Source: Methanomicrobiales archaeon HGW-Methanomicrobiales-3
GTDB taxonomy: Archaea; Halobacteriota; Methanomicrobia; Methanomicrobiales; Methanospirillaceae
Assembly (NCBI GenBank): GCA_002839605.1
Contig: PGYK01000003.1
Coordinates: 32,229-96,228 of the forward strand
Direction of reading: 5' to 3'
Length of the DNA: 64,000 nt
In this document: piece by piece, positions 1-10,185 of the stretch
Layout: every line of letters starts with the position of its first letter
Numbering within the stretch: the first letter of the stretch is position 1
The notes under the pieces: model-generated
What the model saw: the letters and a program-made list of their open reading frames with translations, nothing else
Told to the model about the DNA's origin: nothing
Databases searched by the model: none
Program-made: the position numbers and the translations under genes

Positions 1-112
1 ATGCTCCGGTTATTCACAAAGAACCTCCTGGACCCTGATGGTTCTCCATAACAAGTGTGCCATACGCCAACCCCAATCCTTTTTACCTGATCAGATCCTA
101 CTAGATAGGAGC

Positions 113-184
113 GGGCTGGTAGATCAGTGGTAGATCGCTTCCTTGGCATGGAAGAGGCCGCGGGTTCAATTCCCGCCCAGTCCA
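113..184 (+). tRNA. tRNA-Ala (anticodon GGC)
   Basis: A complete 72-nt cloverleaf can be folded. The acceptor stem GGGCTGG pairs with CCAGTCC (one G-U pair), followed by a D arm, an anticodon stem CTTCC/GGAAG around the loop TTGGCAT (anticodon GGC), and a T arm GCGGG/CCCGC with loop TTCAATT. The discriminator is A and no CCA is clearly encoded. A T-rich stretch (CTTTTTACC, near 78-86) upstream may be the TATA element. Confidence 0.95.
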
Positions 185-313
185 TCTTTTCATCCCGCAG
201 TTTTTAAAAATCGCGGATTCTCCCGCCAGGGATCATTCCCGCATTTTTCCCGTTACGGTTCCCACCCATTTTTTACCTTGCAGCACCAAACAGGGTTTTA
301 GGACAGACCCGGT

Positions 314-1315
314 ATGGTGCAGACATTCCTCTTCTCGGCAGGCGGCCTGCGGTGCGCAATGCCGCTATCCGATATCCAGTCGGTTATCCAGATGGCAGCC
401 ATGCAGCCTGCCGACTCTGAAAAACGCGGTCTTTCCGGCACCATCAACCTCCATGGCAGGATCATTCCGGTCTATGCCATGGGGACGCTGCTCGGGATGC
501 CCGGCCATCCCCCGCAGGTCTCTGATATGCTCCTCATCACCTGTGCGGGCAGGGAGACGATTGCCCTGTGGATCGACGGGATCCGCAGCGTTGATGAACT
601 CCTGCTCTCCGCTCCCGGGGAGGACACCCTGGAAGGTGGCGGCATTTCCATCCCGGGCCTTGACCTCACTCCTGCCGGCGTGGTCCTGATCACGGATATT
701 GCATCGTTCCTCGCTCACCCTCCGGAAAAATCCGCACTTGACGCACTCAGGGCGTTACGAAGAGCAGAGGATTATACGCTTGTGCACGGGGGATTCGGAC
801 AGGATCCCGCTACCGTACAGGCAATCCTCGAAGAGCGCGCCGCAAAGATGCTCCCTCCCGAGCCGGGAACAGGGGCAACGGAGATGACGGAAGTACTCCG
901 TTTCCAGCTGGCCTACCGTCAGTATGCCATCGAGATGAAGTTTGTCCGGGAAGTCATCCTCACCGGTGAGATCACACCGGTTCCCGGCACACCGGACTTC
1001 ATCTGCGGCATCTGCGCAGCCCGCGGCCAGATAATCTCGCTTGTGGATCTCCGTGCCCTCCTGAAGATCCCCGAGAAAGGTCTGACCGACCTGAACCGGG
1101 TGATCGTGATAACGAACGGGAAGATCACGTTTGGCATCCTTGCCGACAACATCAGCGGAGCCGGGTCAGTCTCCCTTGACCGGGTAGTGCCACCTGGTTC
1201 TGCGGATCCTCCCGGCAGCCGGCGGTACCTCAAAGGGATCCTTGACCAGGACATCTTCGTCCTCGACGCAAAAAAGATCCTTGAGGATCCCGAAATCATT
1301 ATCGATGATGCGTAA
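314..1315 (+). CDS. cheW: Tandem CheW-domain chemotaxis coupling protein
   Basis: The 333-residue protein carries two CheW-like SH3-fold domains, roughly residues 2-135 and 195-325. The second has the typical pattern (IEMKFVREVI, VPGTPDFICGICAARGQIIS, VDLR). CheW domains couple chemoreceptors to the kinase CheA in the cytoplasm; two in one chain could bridge receptor arrays. The gene is the first of a run with a receptor, a CheA hybrid and a receiver-kinase, so it most likely serves that signalling unit. The first domain is less canonical than the second. No CheR, CheB, CheC, CheD or separate CheY is seen nearby. The family assignment is firm; the specific role is inferred from the neighbours. 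Confidence 0.88.
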   Translation: MVQTFLFSAGGLRCAMPLSDIQSVIQMAAMQPADSEKRGLSGTINLHGRIIPVYAMGTLLGMPGHPPQVSDMLLITCAGRETIALWIDGIRSVDELLLSAPGEDTLEGGGISIPGLDLTPAGVVLITDIASFLAHPPEKSALDALRALRRAEDYTLVHGGFGQDPATVQAILEERAAKMLPPEPGTGATEMTEVLRFQLAYRQYAIEMKFVREVILTGEITPVPGTPDFICGICAARGQIISLVDLRALLKIPEKGLTDLNRVIVITNGKITFGILADNISGAGSVSLDRVVPPGSADPPGSRRYLKGILDQDIFVLDAKKILEDPEIIIDDA

Positions 1316-1432
1316 AGGGTGTTCTGGTCAGCCCCGGTTTCCCTGCAGGATCGGATCATTAGGTTAATACAATCCGGCACCAGTCTATTTTCTCAATTAC
1401 CGGAGGATATCAAAAGGGGGCTTTTGAGAAAG

Positions 1433-3820
1433 ATGCTTGAATCGTTTACCAACATGAAGGTCGGGACCAAAATCCTGGTCATCTGCCTGTTCCTGGCAAT
1501 TATCCCGACGCTGCTCCTCGGCGTTGTGGCATACACAAGCTCAAGTGCTGTCATCAGCGAACAGACGGAGCGGTTACTGGAGACGCAGGTTTTGGACATG
1601 AAAGGGTGGACCAATGATGTCTACAAGCTCACGCGGAACAAGGTCAACAGTGACCTCAATGTTGCAAAACAGAACTTCTACGGCAAGGGTACTCCCGAAA
1701 TTATCAATGACCAGATGACCCTTATCGACAGCAGCGGAAAGAAGTATGTTGTGAACGACAACTACGAGATTGTCGATAACGTCCAGCGAATGGTCGGCGG
1801 GGCGGCGACCGTCTTCCAGGTATACAATGACAGTTATGCTGTCCGCATCTCCACCAATGTCCTTGACACCGTCGGGAACAGGGCCGTCGGCACGCACCTG
1901 ACCGATGATGTCTACGACTATACCGTAAATAACGACAAGACCTATTATGGCAGGCGGGACCTTTTCGGGAAGAACTATGTTACCGCGTACGAACCGATCA
2001 AGGACCCCCGGGGAAAGATCATCGGTGTCCTTTTCGTTGGAACCGAAGAAGGGCAGACCCTTGATGTTATCAAGACCAGTATCCGGGATACCGTTGTCGG
2101 CCAGAACGGGTACATGTATGTTATCGACAGCAAAGGGACGGTTCTTGTACACCCGTCACTGGCCGGGCAGAACTGGCTGGACAAGGATTTTGTGCAGGAG
2201 ATGTTTGTCAATAAAGAGGGTGCAATTCCCCACGAGGTCGACGGGACCGAGGTCCTTGATGCCTACACCTACTATGAACCCCTCGACTGGTATATCGTCT
2301 CCCGTGCCGAATTATCAGATTTCACCGGCCCCATCGATACCATCAGGAATACCATCTTTGCGCTGATGATCGCCTCAATGGCACTTGGCGCAACCATCGC
2401 CATCCTCTTTGGCCGCTCGATCTCCGGCCCGCTGCAGCAGGTTGTCATCATGATCAGCGAGCTGAGAAACGGGCACTTATCGGCACGACTCAATATCCGC
2501 AGGAAGGACGAGATCGGTGTCATGGCAGCCACCATGGATGAGTTTGCCGAAGATCTCCAGACCAATGTTGTCGGGGATATCAAAAAGATCGCGAACGGGG
2601 AGTATATCGAGGAGTTCTCAAAACCGGTCGATGAACGCGACGAGATCCGGCCTGCCCTCCGGATGATGGTTGAATCCCTTGACCACCTCCACAAGGAGAC
2701 CATCAAGCTCACGGATGCTGCCCGTGCCGGGGATCTCTCGGTTCGCGGGGATGAATACGCGTTCCGGGGCGGGTACCGCATGATCATTGCCGGTTTCAAC
2801 AAGACCCTCGAGACCATCACCGAACCGGTCAACGAAGCAATGCGCCTTTCCCGGTTTTATGCAGCCGGCGATTTCACGGCCCGGTTCGATGACAAAATCC
2901 CGGTTGCCGGCGAGTTCGTGGCCTATCGCGATGCCCTCAACACGACCGGTATCGAGCTCCAGCGGCTGATGAAACTCATCAACGAGGAACTGTATGAAGG
3001 GGTCAGCGTCCTCTCGCTTGCGTCAAGCGAGATCTTGAGCATCACCACCCAGCTCTCGTCTGCCAGTTCGCAGACGGCAGACACGGTCAACACGACCTCA
3101 GATACCGTAGAAGGGGTCAGGAAGAAGACGGATCTCGTGAACCAGAAGACCAAGGAGATGTCGGATAAAGCCATGAAGGCGCTCGCGGTCTCCGGTGACG
3201 GGCAGCGCTCGGTCCAGGAGATCCTTGACGGGATGAACCATATCCAGCGCCAGATGGACATGATCGGCATGAATGTTATCAAGCTCCAGGAGCAGAGCCA
3301 GGCCATCGGGGAGATCATCGCAACGGTGACCGACATCTCCGAGCAGTCGAACCTGCTTGCGGTCAACGCCTCCATTGAAGCGGCAAAAGCCGGGGAACTG
3401 GGCAAGGGTTTTGCCGTTGTAGCCCACGAGATCCACAACCTTGCCGAGCAGTCCAAGCAGGCAACGGGGAACATCCGCACGATCTTAACCGATATCCAGC
3501 GGGGCGTCTCTTCAACCGTGGTCTCGACCGAGCGCGGTACAAGTTCCGTTGCCGATGCAGCCCGGCGGACGAGCGACGCCAAGGAAGCCATCGAAGTGCT
3601 CACCCGGTCGATCGCCGATTCATCCCGGGAAGCCATCGAGATCGCATCCTCCATCCACGAGCAGGCATCCGGCATGGACCAGATCTCAGGCGCCATGGAG
3701 AACATCCGGGATGCTGCCCAGAAGAACCTCGAGATCACAAGGAAAGCCGAGAAGACGGCAGAAGACCTGCACACGCTGGGCGTCCGGTTAAAGAAGATCA
3801 CCGAACAGTACCATGTCTGA
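1433..3820 (+). CDS. Methyl-accepting chemotaxis protein with Cache sensor
   Basis: Membrane chemoreceptor of about 795 residues. Transmembrane segment 1 (about 13-34) is followed by an extracellular Cache-type sensor domain (about 45-300), transmembrane segment 2 (about 308-330), HAMP, further HAMP-like helical repeats (about 400-510), and a signalling coiled coil. The hairpin tip contains [19 protein letters not shown] and [18 protein letters not shown], diagnostic of MCPs. The frame is open upstream to 1319, but residues before 1433 look unstructured, and the ATG at 1433 has a purine-rich stretch (AAGGGGG) 12 nt ahead, so I start there. It probably senses a small extracellular ligand and feeds the CheA hybrid that begins 12 nt after its stop. 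Confidence 0.93.
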   Translation: MLESFTNMKVGTKILVICLFLAIIPTLLLGVVAYTSSSAVISEQTERLLETQVLDMKGWTNDVYKLTRNKVNSDLNVAKQNFYGKGTPEIINDQMTLIDSSGKKYVVNDNYEIVDNVQRMVGGAATVFQVYNDSYAVRISTNVLDTVGNRAVGTHLTDDVYDYTVNNDKTYYGRRDLFGKNYVTAYEPIKDPRGKIIGVLFVGTEEGQTLDVIKTSIRDTVVGQNGYMYVIDSKGTVLVHPSLAGQNWLDKDFVQEMFVNKEGAIPHEVDGTEVLDAYTYYEPLDWYIVSRAELSDFTGPIDTIRNTIFALMIASMALGATIAILFGRSISGPLQQVVIMISELRNGHLSARLNIRRKDEIGVMAATMDEFAEDLQTNVVGDIKKIANGEYIEEFSKPVDERDEIRPALRMMVESLDHLHKETIKLTDAARAGDLSVRGDEYAFRGGYRMIIAGFNKTLETITEPVNEAMRLSRFYAAGDFTARFDDKIPVAGEFVAYRDALNTTGIELQRLMKLINEELYEGVSVLSLASSEILSITTQLSSASSQTADTVNTTSDTVEGVRKKTDLVNQKTKEMSDKAMKALAVSGDGQRSVQEILDGMNHIQRQMDMIGMNVIKLQEQSQAIGEIIATVTDISEQSNLLAVNASIEAAKAGELGKGFAVVAHEIHNLAEQSKQATGNIRTILTDIQRGVSSTVVSTERGTSSVADAARRTSDAKEAIEVLTRSIADSSREAIEIASSIHEQASGMDQISGAMENIRDAAQKNLEITRKAEKTAEDLHTLGVRLKKITEQYHV

Positions 3821-3832
3821 AGGCTTCTCGAA

Positions 3833-6256
3833 ATGACGGATCCGGATCACGAATTCCGGAAGAAGCTGCTTGCCACGTTCCGGGAGGAAGCGGACGAGCA
3901 CTTAACCGAGATCACCGGGGATCTGCTCGCAATTGAGAAGGCAGATCCCAAAGATGCAGCGGAGCATATCGAGCGGGCCTACCGGAAAACCCACAGCCTC
4001 AAGGGGGCCGCCCGGGCAGTGCAGATGCGGGAGATCGAGAGCATCTGCCAGAACATCGAGACGGTCTTCTCGGCCATGAAAAAAGGGCAGTACATGCCGG
4101 ATGCGGAAGCGTTCGATCTCTTCCATGAAGCCATCAGGGTTGTGAGGAACCTTATGGGTGACGGGGAACCGGCCGGGGGGTCCGCAGGCGAGATCACCCG
4201 CAGGATCCGCATGATTGGGGTGGACGCAAAACCGGTCAGCGGGATACCATCCCGCGATACCGCACAAAAGCCGGCGGTCCCCACTCCCGCTCCCCGTGAG
4301 AGCGTGTCCTGTGCGCCGTATCAGGAGCAGGAGGGGTACGTTTTGGCGATGACTGCCAAAAACCTGCCCGGGGGCACTGCCGCCATACCGGGAAGCGATC
4401 CCGCGGTCGGATTTTCCCTGCCGGGAGGAGGTTTCCCGCAACAGGCCATCAAAGACACAAGGACCGTCCGGGTTGCCGCAGACAAACTGGACCGGCTCAT
4501 CACGGGTTCGGACAACCTGCTCTCAACCCGGCTGTTCATTGCCCACCGGCTTCAGGAACTCGAGGAGATGACCACACGGTTTGGCATCTGGCGCTGGAAC
4601 CACACGCTGGTCTCAAACGATCTCCATCATCTCAGGGAGACCTCGTTTGGCAAGCAGCGCACGGAACTGCCACCGGATCTTGTCCTGCCACTCCAGCGGA
4701 TCGTGGAGTTTTTGGAATACAACCGGGAATTTGTTGCAGCACTCCAGCACGATCTTGGCGCCCACATTCACGAGACCGAGGTCGACCAGTCGGCGCTCGA
4801 AGCGAGCACCAAGACGATCTCCGACCTGATCCATGATGCGGTCCTGCTGCCCATTGCAACCGTGCTGGTGCCTTTCAACGGGCTGGTGCGGGATTATTCA
4901 CGCAAGACCGGCAAGCAGGTGGACCTGGTACTTGAAGGCGGGGAGATCGAGATGGACCGGCGTATTCTTGAGGCACTCAAGGATTCCATCATGCACCTGA
5001 TCCATAACAGTATCGACCACGGGATCGAATACCCGGACATCCGTGCCAAAAAAAACAAACCGGAACGCGGGACCGTGCGGATCCGCATCGTTCCGCTCTC
5101 CGGCAGCAAAGTCAATATCGAGATCTCCGATGACGGGGCCGGTATTGATCCTGCCGGGATCCGCAGGGCTGCGCGGGAACGGGGTTTTATCACCGAAAAA
5201 GAAGAGGCGGATCTCTCCGACAGCCAGATCCTCTGGTTTGTCTTTAAGTCGGGATTGTCCACAAGCCCCATCATCACCGATCTCTCGGGCCGGGGCCTTG
5301 GTCTTGCCATTGTCGAGGATGCTGCAACCCGTCTTGGCGGGAACGTCTCCATTGCATCGGAAATGAACACCGGCACCACCATCCGCATCACGGTACCGGT
5401 CCGGCTTGCCACGCTCAGGGGCGTGGTAGTCCGATCGGCCAACCAGCGGTTCGTGCTCCCCATGCAGCAGGTCAAACAGGTGATGCGGGTTGGGACCGAT
5501 GCCATCGTGTCCGAAGGTGAACACCAGTCGCTCCTCTTCGAGGGCGAAATGATCAGGACGATCCGGCTTTCCGATGCGCTCGGGATCCTCTCAACCCCTT
5601 CATCGGACGAGAGGAGGACGCACGTGCCGGTCATCATCCTTGCGTATGGTGCCGGCCAGATTGCCTGCATGGTTGACGAGGTGGAACAGGTGCAGGAGAT
5701 CGTTATCAGGCCGCTGGGAAGCCAGCTGCGGCGGGTAAAACGGATCACCGGGGCGGTCTTACTGGGCGACGGTTCGCTTGCGCTGGTCCTCGATCCCCTG
5801 GAACTGATCCAGAAGTCCCTCACGGGCACACCCATAACTCCCAAAAAGGTCATCGGCCGGCTCAAGGAGAAGAACGTGCTGGTGGTCGAGGATTCGGTTA
5901 CGTCCCGCACCCTTCTCCAGACCCTGATCGAGCGGGCAGGCTATCATGTCCAGACCGCAAACGACGGCATCGAGGCATTCGCAATCCTTAAACAGGACCA
6001 GATCGATATTGTTGTCTCGGATATCGATATGCCCCGTATGAACGGCTTCACCCTCACGGAGAAGATACGCGCTGACGAGCGCCTGTCCCACCTCCCGGTC
6101 GTGTTAGTCACCTCGCTTGATTCACCGGAGGACCAGAAGCACGGTCTTGCCGTCGGGGCGGACGCGTATATCGTGAAGAGCAGTTTTGAACGCCATGGAA
6201 TCCTGGATGTCATTGCAACGCTGCTTGCAGGACACAGGAAAAAAGAGGCGTCCTGA
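3833..6256 (+). CDS. cheA: CheA-type hybrid histidine kinase (Hpt-HATPase-CheW-receiver)
   Basis: The 807-residue protein has an N-terminal Hpt domain with phosphoacceptor His54 (THSLKGAAR), a linker, an HATPase core (about 375-520) with N box HLIHNSIDHGIE, DDGAGID and GRGLGLAI, a CheW domain (about 525-660), and a C-terminal receiver (about 682-800: VLVVEDSVTSR, DIDMPRMNG). The classical CheA P2 domain is not evident. CheA phosphorylates response regulators under receptor control; the fused receiver may be the output or a phosphate sink, as in ChpA/FrzE-type hybrids. It lies between the MCP and a receiver-kinase, whose start codon overlaps this stop codon. The architecture is clear; what output it controls cannot be read from the window. 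Confidence 0.92.
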   Translation: MTDPDHEFRKKLLATFREEADEHLTEITGDLLAIEKADPKDAAEHIERAYRKTHSLKGAARAVQMREIESICQNIETVFSAMKKGQYMPDAEAFDLFHEAIRVVRNLMGDGEPAGGSAGEITRRIRMIGVDAKPVSGIPSRDTAQKPAVPTPAPRESVSCAPYQEQEGYVLAMTAKNLPGGTAAIPGSDPAVGFSLPGGGFPQQAIKDTRTVRVAADKLDRLITGSDNLLSTRLFIAHRLQELEEMTTRFGIWRWNHTLVSNDLHHLRETSFGKQRTELPPDLVLPLQRIVEFLEYNREFVAALQHDLGAHIHETEVDQSALEASTKTISDLIHDAVLLPIATVLVPFNGLVRDYSRKTGKQVDLVLEGGEIEMDRRILEALKDSIMHLIHNSIDHGIEYPDIRAKKNKPERGTVRIRIVPLSGSKVNIEISDDGAGIDPAGIRRAARERGFITEKEEADLSDSQILWFVFKSGLSTSPIITDLSGRGLGLAIVEDAATRLGGNVSIASEMNTGTTIRITVPVRLATLRGVVVRSANQRFVLPMQQVKQVMRVGTDAIVSEGEHQSLLFEGEMIRTIRLSDALGILSTPSSDERRTHVPVIILAYGAGQIACMVDEVEQVQEIVIRPLGSQLRRVKRITGAVLLGDGSLALVLDPLELIQKSLTGTPITPKKVIGRLKEKNVLVVEDSVTSRTLLQTLIERAGYHVQTANDGIEAFAILKQDQIDIVVSDIDMPRMNGFTLTEKIRADERLSHLPVVLVTSLDSPEDQKHGLAVGADAYIVKSSFERHGILDVIATLLAGHRKKEAS

Positions 6257-7563
6257 TGCCGGAGAACGCGATCCCTGCCGGCACAATCCTTGTTGTGGAA
6301 GACAGCCGGACGCAGGCAGAATACCTTGGCCATATCTTAAAGAAAGGTGGGTTTTCCTACATCCTTGCAGAGAACGGGAAAGCCGCGCTCGCGATGGCGG
6401 CACAGGAGAAGCCCGCCATCGTCCTTTCCGACATCCTGATGCCGGAGATGGACGGGTACGAGCTCTGCAGGACCATCCGGCAGAACCCGGATCTTGCAGA
6501 TATCCCGGTCATCATGGTCACCCAGCTCTTCGATCCCGCCGATGTTCTCAAAGGCCTTGAAGCCGGGGCCGACAATTTCATCATCAAACCCTTTGACCAG
6601 GAGACCGTTTTTTTGCGGATCTCAGAAGCCCTCCATGGCAGGAGCAGGGGCGAAAACGGGCAGGCTGCGCCCGTCATGGAAGTGGTTTTTTCCGGCCACC
6701 GGTATGCCATCCATGCGAGCAAACTCCAGATACTCACCATCCTGCTCTCCACCTATGATCTGGCGATCCGGAAGAACGCCGACCTGCACGAAGCGCAGGA
6801 GCGCCTGCTCACAATGAACGAGCAGCTCCAGCAGATGGTCGAGGAGTTGCAGGTGGCAAACGAAGATCTCCAGCTGGAGAACACCACCCGGGAACGCGTT
6901 GAGCGCGATCTCGCGCAAGCGAACAAGAAACTCCAGCTCATGACCAGCATCACGCGCCACGATCTCGTCAACCAGCTCACCGTCCTGCAGGGGTACCTGG
7001 AGCTTGCCGATATGCTCGAAAAAACCGATCCTGAAAAAGCGGGAGAGTATCTCAGAAAGAGCATCGCCGTTGTTCAGAAGACTACCGGCACCATCCAGTT
7101 CACCAGCGAGTACCAGAAGATCGGGGTTGCGAGCCCCGTGTGGCACAATGTTACTGCCTGTATCGATACCGCACAGCGGTATGCAACGCTGGGTTCCATA
7201 CGGCTCGTAAACGAGATCCCGGCAGGCGCAGAGATCTATGCCGACCCCTTGATCGAGAAGGTCATCTTCAACTTAATCGACAATGCCATCCGGTACGCCT
7301 CAACCCTCTCAACCATCCGGTTCTGGTTCCGGATGGAGGAGAGCAGCCCCATCATCGTCTGCGAGGACGATGGTGTCGGGGTTCCGTACGATACCAAGGA
7401 ACGGATCTTCACGTACGCGTATGGCACCAATACCGGCATGGGCCTCTTCCTTGTCCGCGAGATCCTCTCCATCACCGATATCACCATCAGCGAGACCGGC
7501 ATCCCTGGAAAAGGGGCACGGTTCGAGATCCGCCTTCCCCCGGAAGGGTACCGGGTTGCCTGA
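6256..7563 (+). CDS. Receiver domain-histidine kinase fusion
   Basis: The 435-residue soluble protein starts with a receiver domain (about 8-128; VVEDSR, phosphorylatable Asp59 in SDILMPEMDG, Lys in KPFD). A coiled coil (about 175-225) follows, then a kinase core with His235 in SITRHDLVNQ and an HATPase domain (NAIRYA, CEDDGVGV, GTNTGMGLFLV). The ITRHD-type H box is shared with the large kinase at 58.7 kb. The ATG overlaps the stop of the CheA hybrid by one base (TGATG), so the two are translationally coupled, and this protein may accept phosphate from CheA. No membrane segments are visible. Confidence 0.9.
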   Translation: MPENAIPAGTILVVEDSRTQAEYLGHILKKGGFSYILAENGKAALAMAAQEKPAIVLSDILMPEMDGYELCRTIRQNPDLADIPVIMVTQLFDPADVLKGLEAGADNFIIKPFDQETVFLRISEALHGRSRGENGQAAPVMEVVFSGHRYAIHASKLQILTILLSTYDLAIRKNADLHEAQERLLTMNEQLQQMVEELQVANEDLQLENTTRERVERDLAQANKKLQLMTSITRHDLVNQLTVLQGYLELADMLEKTDPEKAGEYLRKSIAVVQKTTGTIQFTSEYQKIGVASPVWHNVTACIDTAQRYATLGSIRLVNEIPAGAEIYADPLIEKVIFNLIDNAIRYASTLSTIRFWFRMEESSPIIVCEDDGVGVPYDTKERIFTYAYGTNTGMGLFLVREILSITDITISETGIPGKGARFEIRLPPEGYRVA

Positions 7564-7599
7564 AGCGGGATCCGGGTACCCGGGCCCGGATCCCGACCA

Positions 7600-7632
7600 G
7601 TACTTCTTAAAGTTTCGTGATAATCATTCACG
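7600..7632 (+). promoter_or_regulatory. Putative TATA box and short inverted repeat before DUF47 gene 1
   Basis: An AT-rich box (CTTCTTAAAG, about 7603-7612) lies about 25-30 bp upstream of the ATG at 7637, which would make the transcript nearly leaderless. Just downstream, at 7616-7632, an inverted repeat with 5-bp arms CGTGA/TCACG around 7 nt could be a regulator site. Judged by eye only. Confidence 0.35.
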
Positions 7633-7636
7633 TGCT

Positions 7637-8266
7637 ATGCGCATCCGCGACCTGATCCTGCCGGAAGACCGGATCTTTCTTGTCCTCTTTTTAGAGATGG
7701 CAGATCTGATTGCACAAGCCTCATCAACGCTTGACGAGATCACGCACGAGCTGCCGGAAGGAACTGAAAAGGCCCACAAGGTGCGGCAGCTCGAGCATCA
7801 CGGGGACGAGATCACCCGGAGGATCTTCGAGCACCTCGACGAGTCGCTCATCACCCCGCTCGAACCCGAGGAGATTGCCCGCCTTGCCCCGGTGCTTGAT
7901 GATGTTCTCGACCGGCTCGACTGGGTTACCCACCAGGTCTGCAATTACGGGATCCCCGAAACCAACGATGTCTTAAAGGAATACTCGTACCTCATCATGC
8001 TCGCAACAACGGAGATCTCGCATGCGGTCACCATTCTTTCGACCCTGAAAAGCCTCAATGAAGTCAGGGGCCATGCACAGGAGATCAGCCGGCTCTACAA
8101 CCTCTCGACCGAACTCCTCTCGCGGGCGATCCTTGAACTATTCAAGACAAAAGACCTCCTGCTGATCATCAAGCTCAAGGATATTTACGAGGGGATGGCA
8201 AAGGTGATGGAGAAATGCAATGATGTCGGCCATGCCCTTGAAGACATAGCCAAGGCACACGCATGA
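7637..8266 (+). CDS. DUF47 (PhoU-like) phosphate transport regulator, copy 1
   Basis: A 209-residue, all-helical protein of the DUF47 family, related to PhoU. Recognisable stretches are RDLILPEDRIFLVLF at the N-terminus, HHGDEITRRIFEHLDESLITPLE with the family pattern of a metal-binding helix, and a C-terminal IIKLKDIYEGMAKVMEKC followed by HALEDIAKAHA. DUF47 genes are normally found next to PiT permeases, as here: the stop overlaps the permease ATG by 4 nt. The probable role is to modulate or gate phosphate uptake. The start at 7637 matches the N-terminus of the second copy, and both copies are exactly 209 residues. Confidence 0.9.
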   Translation: MRIRDLILPEDRIFLVLFLEMADLIAQASSTLDEITHELPEGTEKAHKVRQLEHHGDEITRRIFEHLDESLITPLEPEEIARLAPVLDDVLDRLDWVTHQVCNYGIPETNDVLKEYSYLIMLATTEISHAVTILSTLKSLNEVRGHAQEISRLYNLSTELLSRAILELFKTKDLLLIIKLKDIYEGMAKVMEKCNDVGHALEDIAKAHA

Positions 8267-9466
8267 TCGGATTCGAACCCCTCATCCTGTTCGGTATCAT
8301 CCTTGCCCTTGGCTTAAACTTCGTCAATGGCCTCAATGACGCGTCGCACTCGATTGCCACCGTGGTTGCAACAAAAGCCCTCTCTCCGGCAAAAGCGGTA
8401 TTTTTTACCGCGCTGTGCAATCTTATCGGACCGTTCCTGTTCACGACCGCGGTTGCCGCAACCATCGGGACGGCGATTGTCGCCAGTGACGGGCTGACGC
8501 CCCTCTCGATCGTGGTTGCCATGGGTGCAGCCATCATCCTTGTCTTTGTTGCAACCCGGTCCGGCATCCCGATCTCGAGCAGCCATGCCATGGTCGGGGG
8601 CCTGCTCGGTGCCGGGGTAGCCGTTATCGGGCTGTCCGCAATCATCCTCCCCTCATTAACCAGCGTGATGGAGGTTGCCCTGTACGGTATTACGGGTGCC
8701 CTGCTGGGTGCAGTGGCACTTGGCCTTTTTACCGCATCGTTTCATGAGGACACCCGGTTCGGGGCACTGCTGGGGGCGCTCTGCGGGGCATCGCTTGTCA
8801 TTCCGGTGATGATGGTTCTCGGGCGCATCCAGATCGGGGGGCTTCCTGCCATCGTCCTCTTCATCTTCATCTCACCGGTCCTCGGGATGGTCGGTGCGTT
8901 CGTCTTCGATGTCCTCATCTCGCATCTCTTCGGCCATTCGCGGCGGAACCGGATGCGGAGGATCTTCCAGCCGCTGCATGTTCTGGCCTGCCTCGTGCAG
9001 GCAACAGCCCACGGGGCCAATGACGGCCAGCACGCGGTGGGTGTTATCACGGCCCTGCTGGTTGCGTCAGGCATGCTGCTCTCGTTCGAGGTTCCCGGCT
9101 GGGTTGTCCTCACCTCGGCCCTTGCCATCGGTCTTGGCACCTGTTTTGGCGGCTGGCAGGTGGTGGACAAGATGGCAAAAGAGATTACAAAGATCCGGCC
9201 GTACCAGGGATTCTGTGCAGCAACGGCAAGCAGCGCCATCCTTGTTGCCGTGACGCACGCAGGAATCCCGGTTCTCCTCAACCCATGCCATCAACGGGGC
9301 GATCATCGGCGTGGGTGCAACCCGGGGGAAGAATGCGGTGCGGTGGAAGGTTGTACGCGAGATGCTGACTGCGTGGATCATCACCATCCCGCTTGCCGTT
9401 GTTGTGGCGTATGCCATGTATTTCATTGTCGGGCTTTTTGTCTCCCTGCTGCCGGCGTGGGGATAA
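8263..9466 (+). pseudogene. pit: PiT-family inorganic phosphate permease, frameshifted near 3' end
   Basis: Multi-pass permease with the PiT signature at the N-terminus (GLNFVNGLNDASHSIATVVAT) and a second half-repeat (ATAHGANDGQHAVGV). The frame is intact to about residue 336 (THAGIPV). Near 9271-9275 the frame shifts by one extra base; in the +1 frame translation resumes as SSTHAINGAIIGVG and continues through a last membrane helix to TAA at 9464-9466. The second permease has STTH at the matching place, so the shift is real relative to the family. Without correction the protein would end in about 70 non-homologous residues (original frame open to 9495). This may be a recent inactivation, or a sequencing or assembly error. 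It is translationally coupled to the DUF47 gene upstream. Confidence 0.85.
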
Positions 9467-9481
9467 ATGCCCACAATATTT

Positions 9482-9497
9482 CGCTATATTTTTAACA
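9482..9497 (+). promoter_or_regulatory. Putative TATA box before DUF47 gene 2
   Basis: The AT-rich stretch CTATATTTTTAAC (9484-9496) lies about 30-40 bp upstream of the ATG at 9525, the usual archaeal TATA spacing with a short leader. It implies that the second phosphate module has its own promoter. Confidence 0.45.
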
Positions 9498-9524
9498 TCT
9501 ACCGGCGATACTAGGGTGTTTGTT

Positions 9525-10154
9525 ATGGGTCTTCGCGAGTTGTTAATACCGCAGGATAAGGTTTTTTTTGACCTGTTTGAGAAACAGGCAGGGATTGCAA
9601 AGGAGGCTGCGTGGCAGCTGGTTGCCCTCACCGAGGATTTTACCAATGTCAAGGAGAAGCGCCATGCAATCGAGAAACTGGAGCACAAGGGCGATCTTCT
9701 CACCCACGATATCTACAACCAGCTCAATACCACGTTCATCACCCCGCTGGATCCTGAGGAGATCTCGAGGCTCGCTTCATCGCTTGACGATGTGCTGGAC
9801 TTCATTGACGGGGCAACCGAGAAGATGTTCTATTACGGGATCGGGGCTCCGGACGTGCACATGGTGGAACTGGCAAAACTGATCCATCTCTCAACCACGG
9901 AGCTTGAGGGTGCGGTGAAAGGAATCCGGTCCATCAAGGACCCCCGTTACATTGAGGAGCGCTGTATCGAGGTGAACCGGCTCGAGAACCTGGCCGACGA
10001 TGTTCTTGCCCAGGCTGTGACGGAACTCTTTAAGACTACCGACGCCATTGCCATCATCAAGCTCAAGGACATCTACGAGCACCTTGAGACCGCAACCGAC
10101 CGGTGCGAGGATGTGGCAAACGTGCTCTCGGATATCGCAATCCGCCACTCATGA
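9525..10154 (+). CDS. DUF47 (PhoU-like) phosphate transport regulator, copy 2
   Basis: A 209-residue helical DUF47 protein, paralogous to the gene at 7637 and the same length. Matching segments are LRELLIPQDKVFFDLF, EHKGDLLTHDIYNQLNTTFITPLDPEEISRLA (read in parts), and the C-terminal IIKLKDIYEHLETATDRC. It is followed after 31 nt by the second PiT permease. The probable role is accessory or regulator of phosphate uptake in the cytoplasm. The start is fixed by alignment with copy 1 and by the upstream TATA-like box. Confidence 0.9.
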   Translation: MGLRELLIPQDKVFFDLFEKQAGIAKEAAWQLVALTEDFTNVKEKRHAIEKLEHKGDLLTHDIYNQLNTTFITPLDPEEISRLASSLDDVLDFIDGATEKMFYYGIGAPDVHMVELAKLIHLSTTELEGAVKGIRSIKDPRYIEERCIEVNRLENLADDVLAQAVTELFKTTDAIAIIKLKDIYEHLETATDRCEDVANVLSDIAIRHS

Positions 10155-10185
10155 GACCGCAGCAGATGAGCCCTGAGAGGACGCC

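Noticed and set aside
1..51. ATG at base 1 followed by 15 codons and a stop
   Set aside because: Too short to judge and possibly the tail of a gene outside the window; no recognisable residues.
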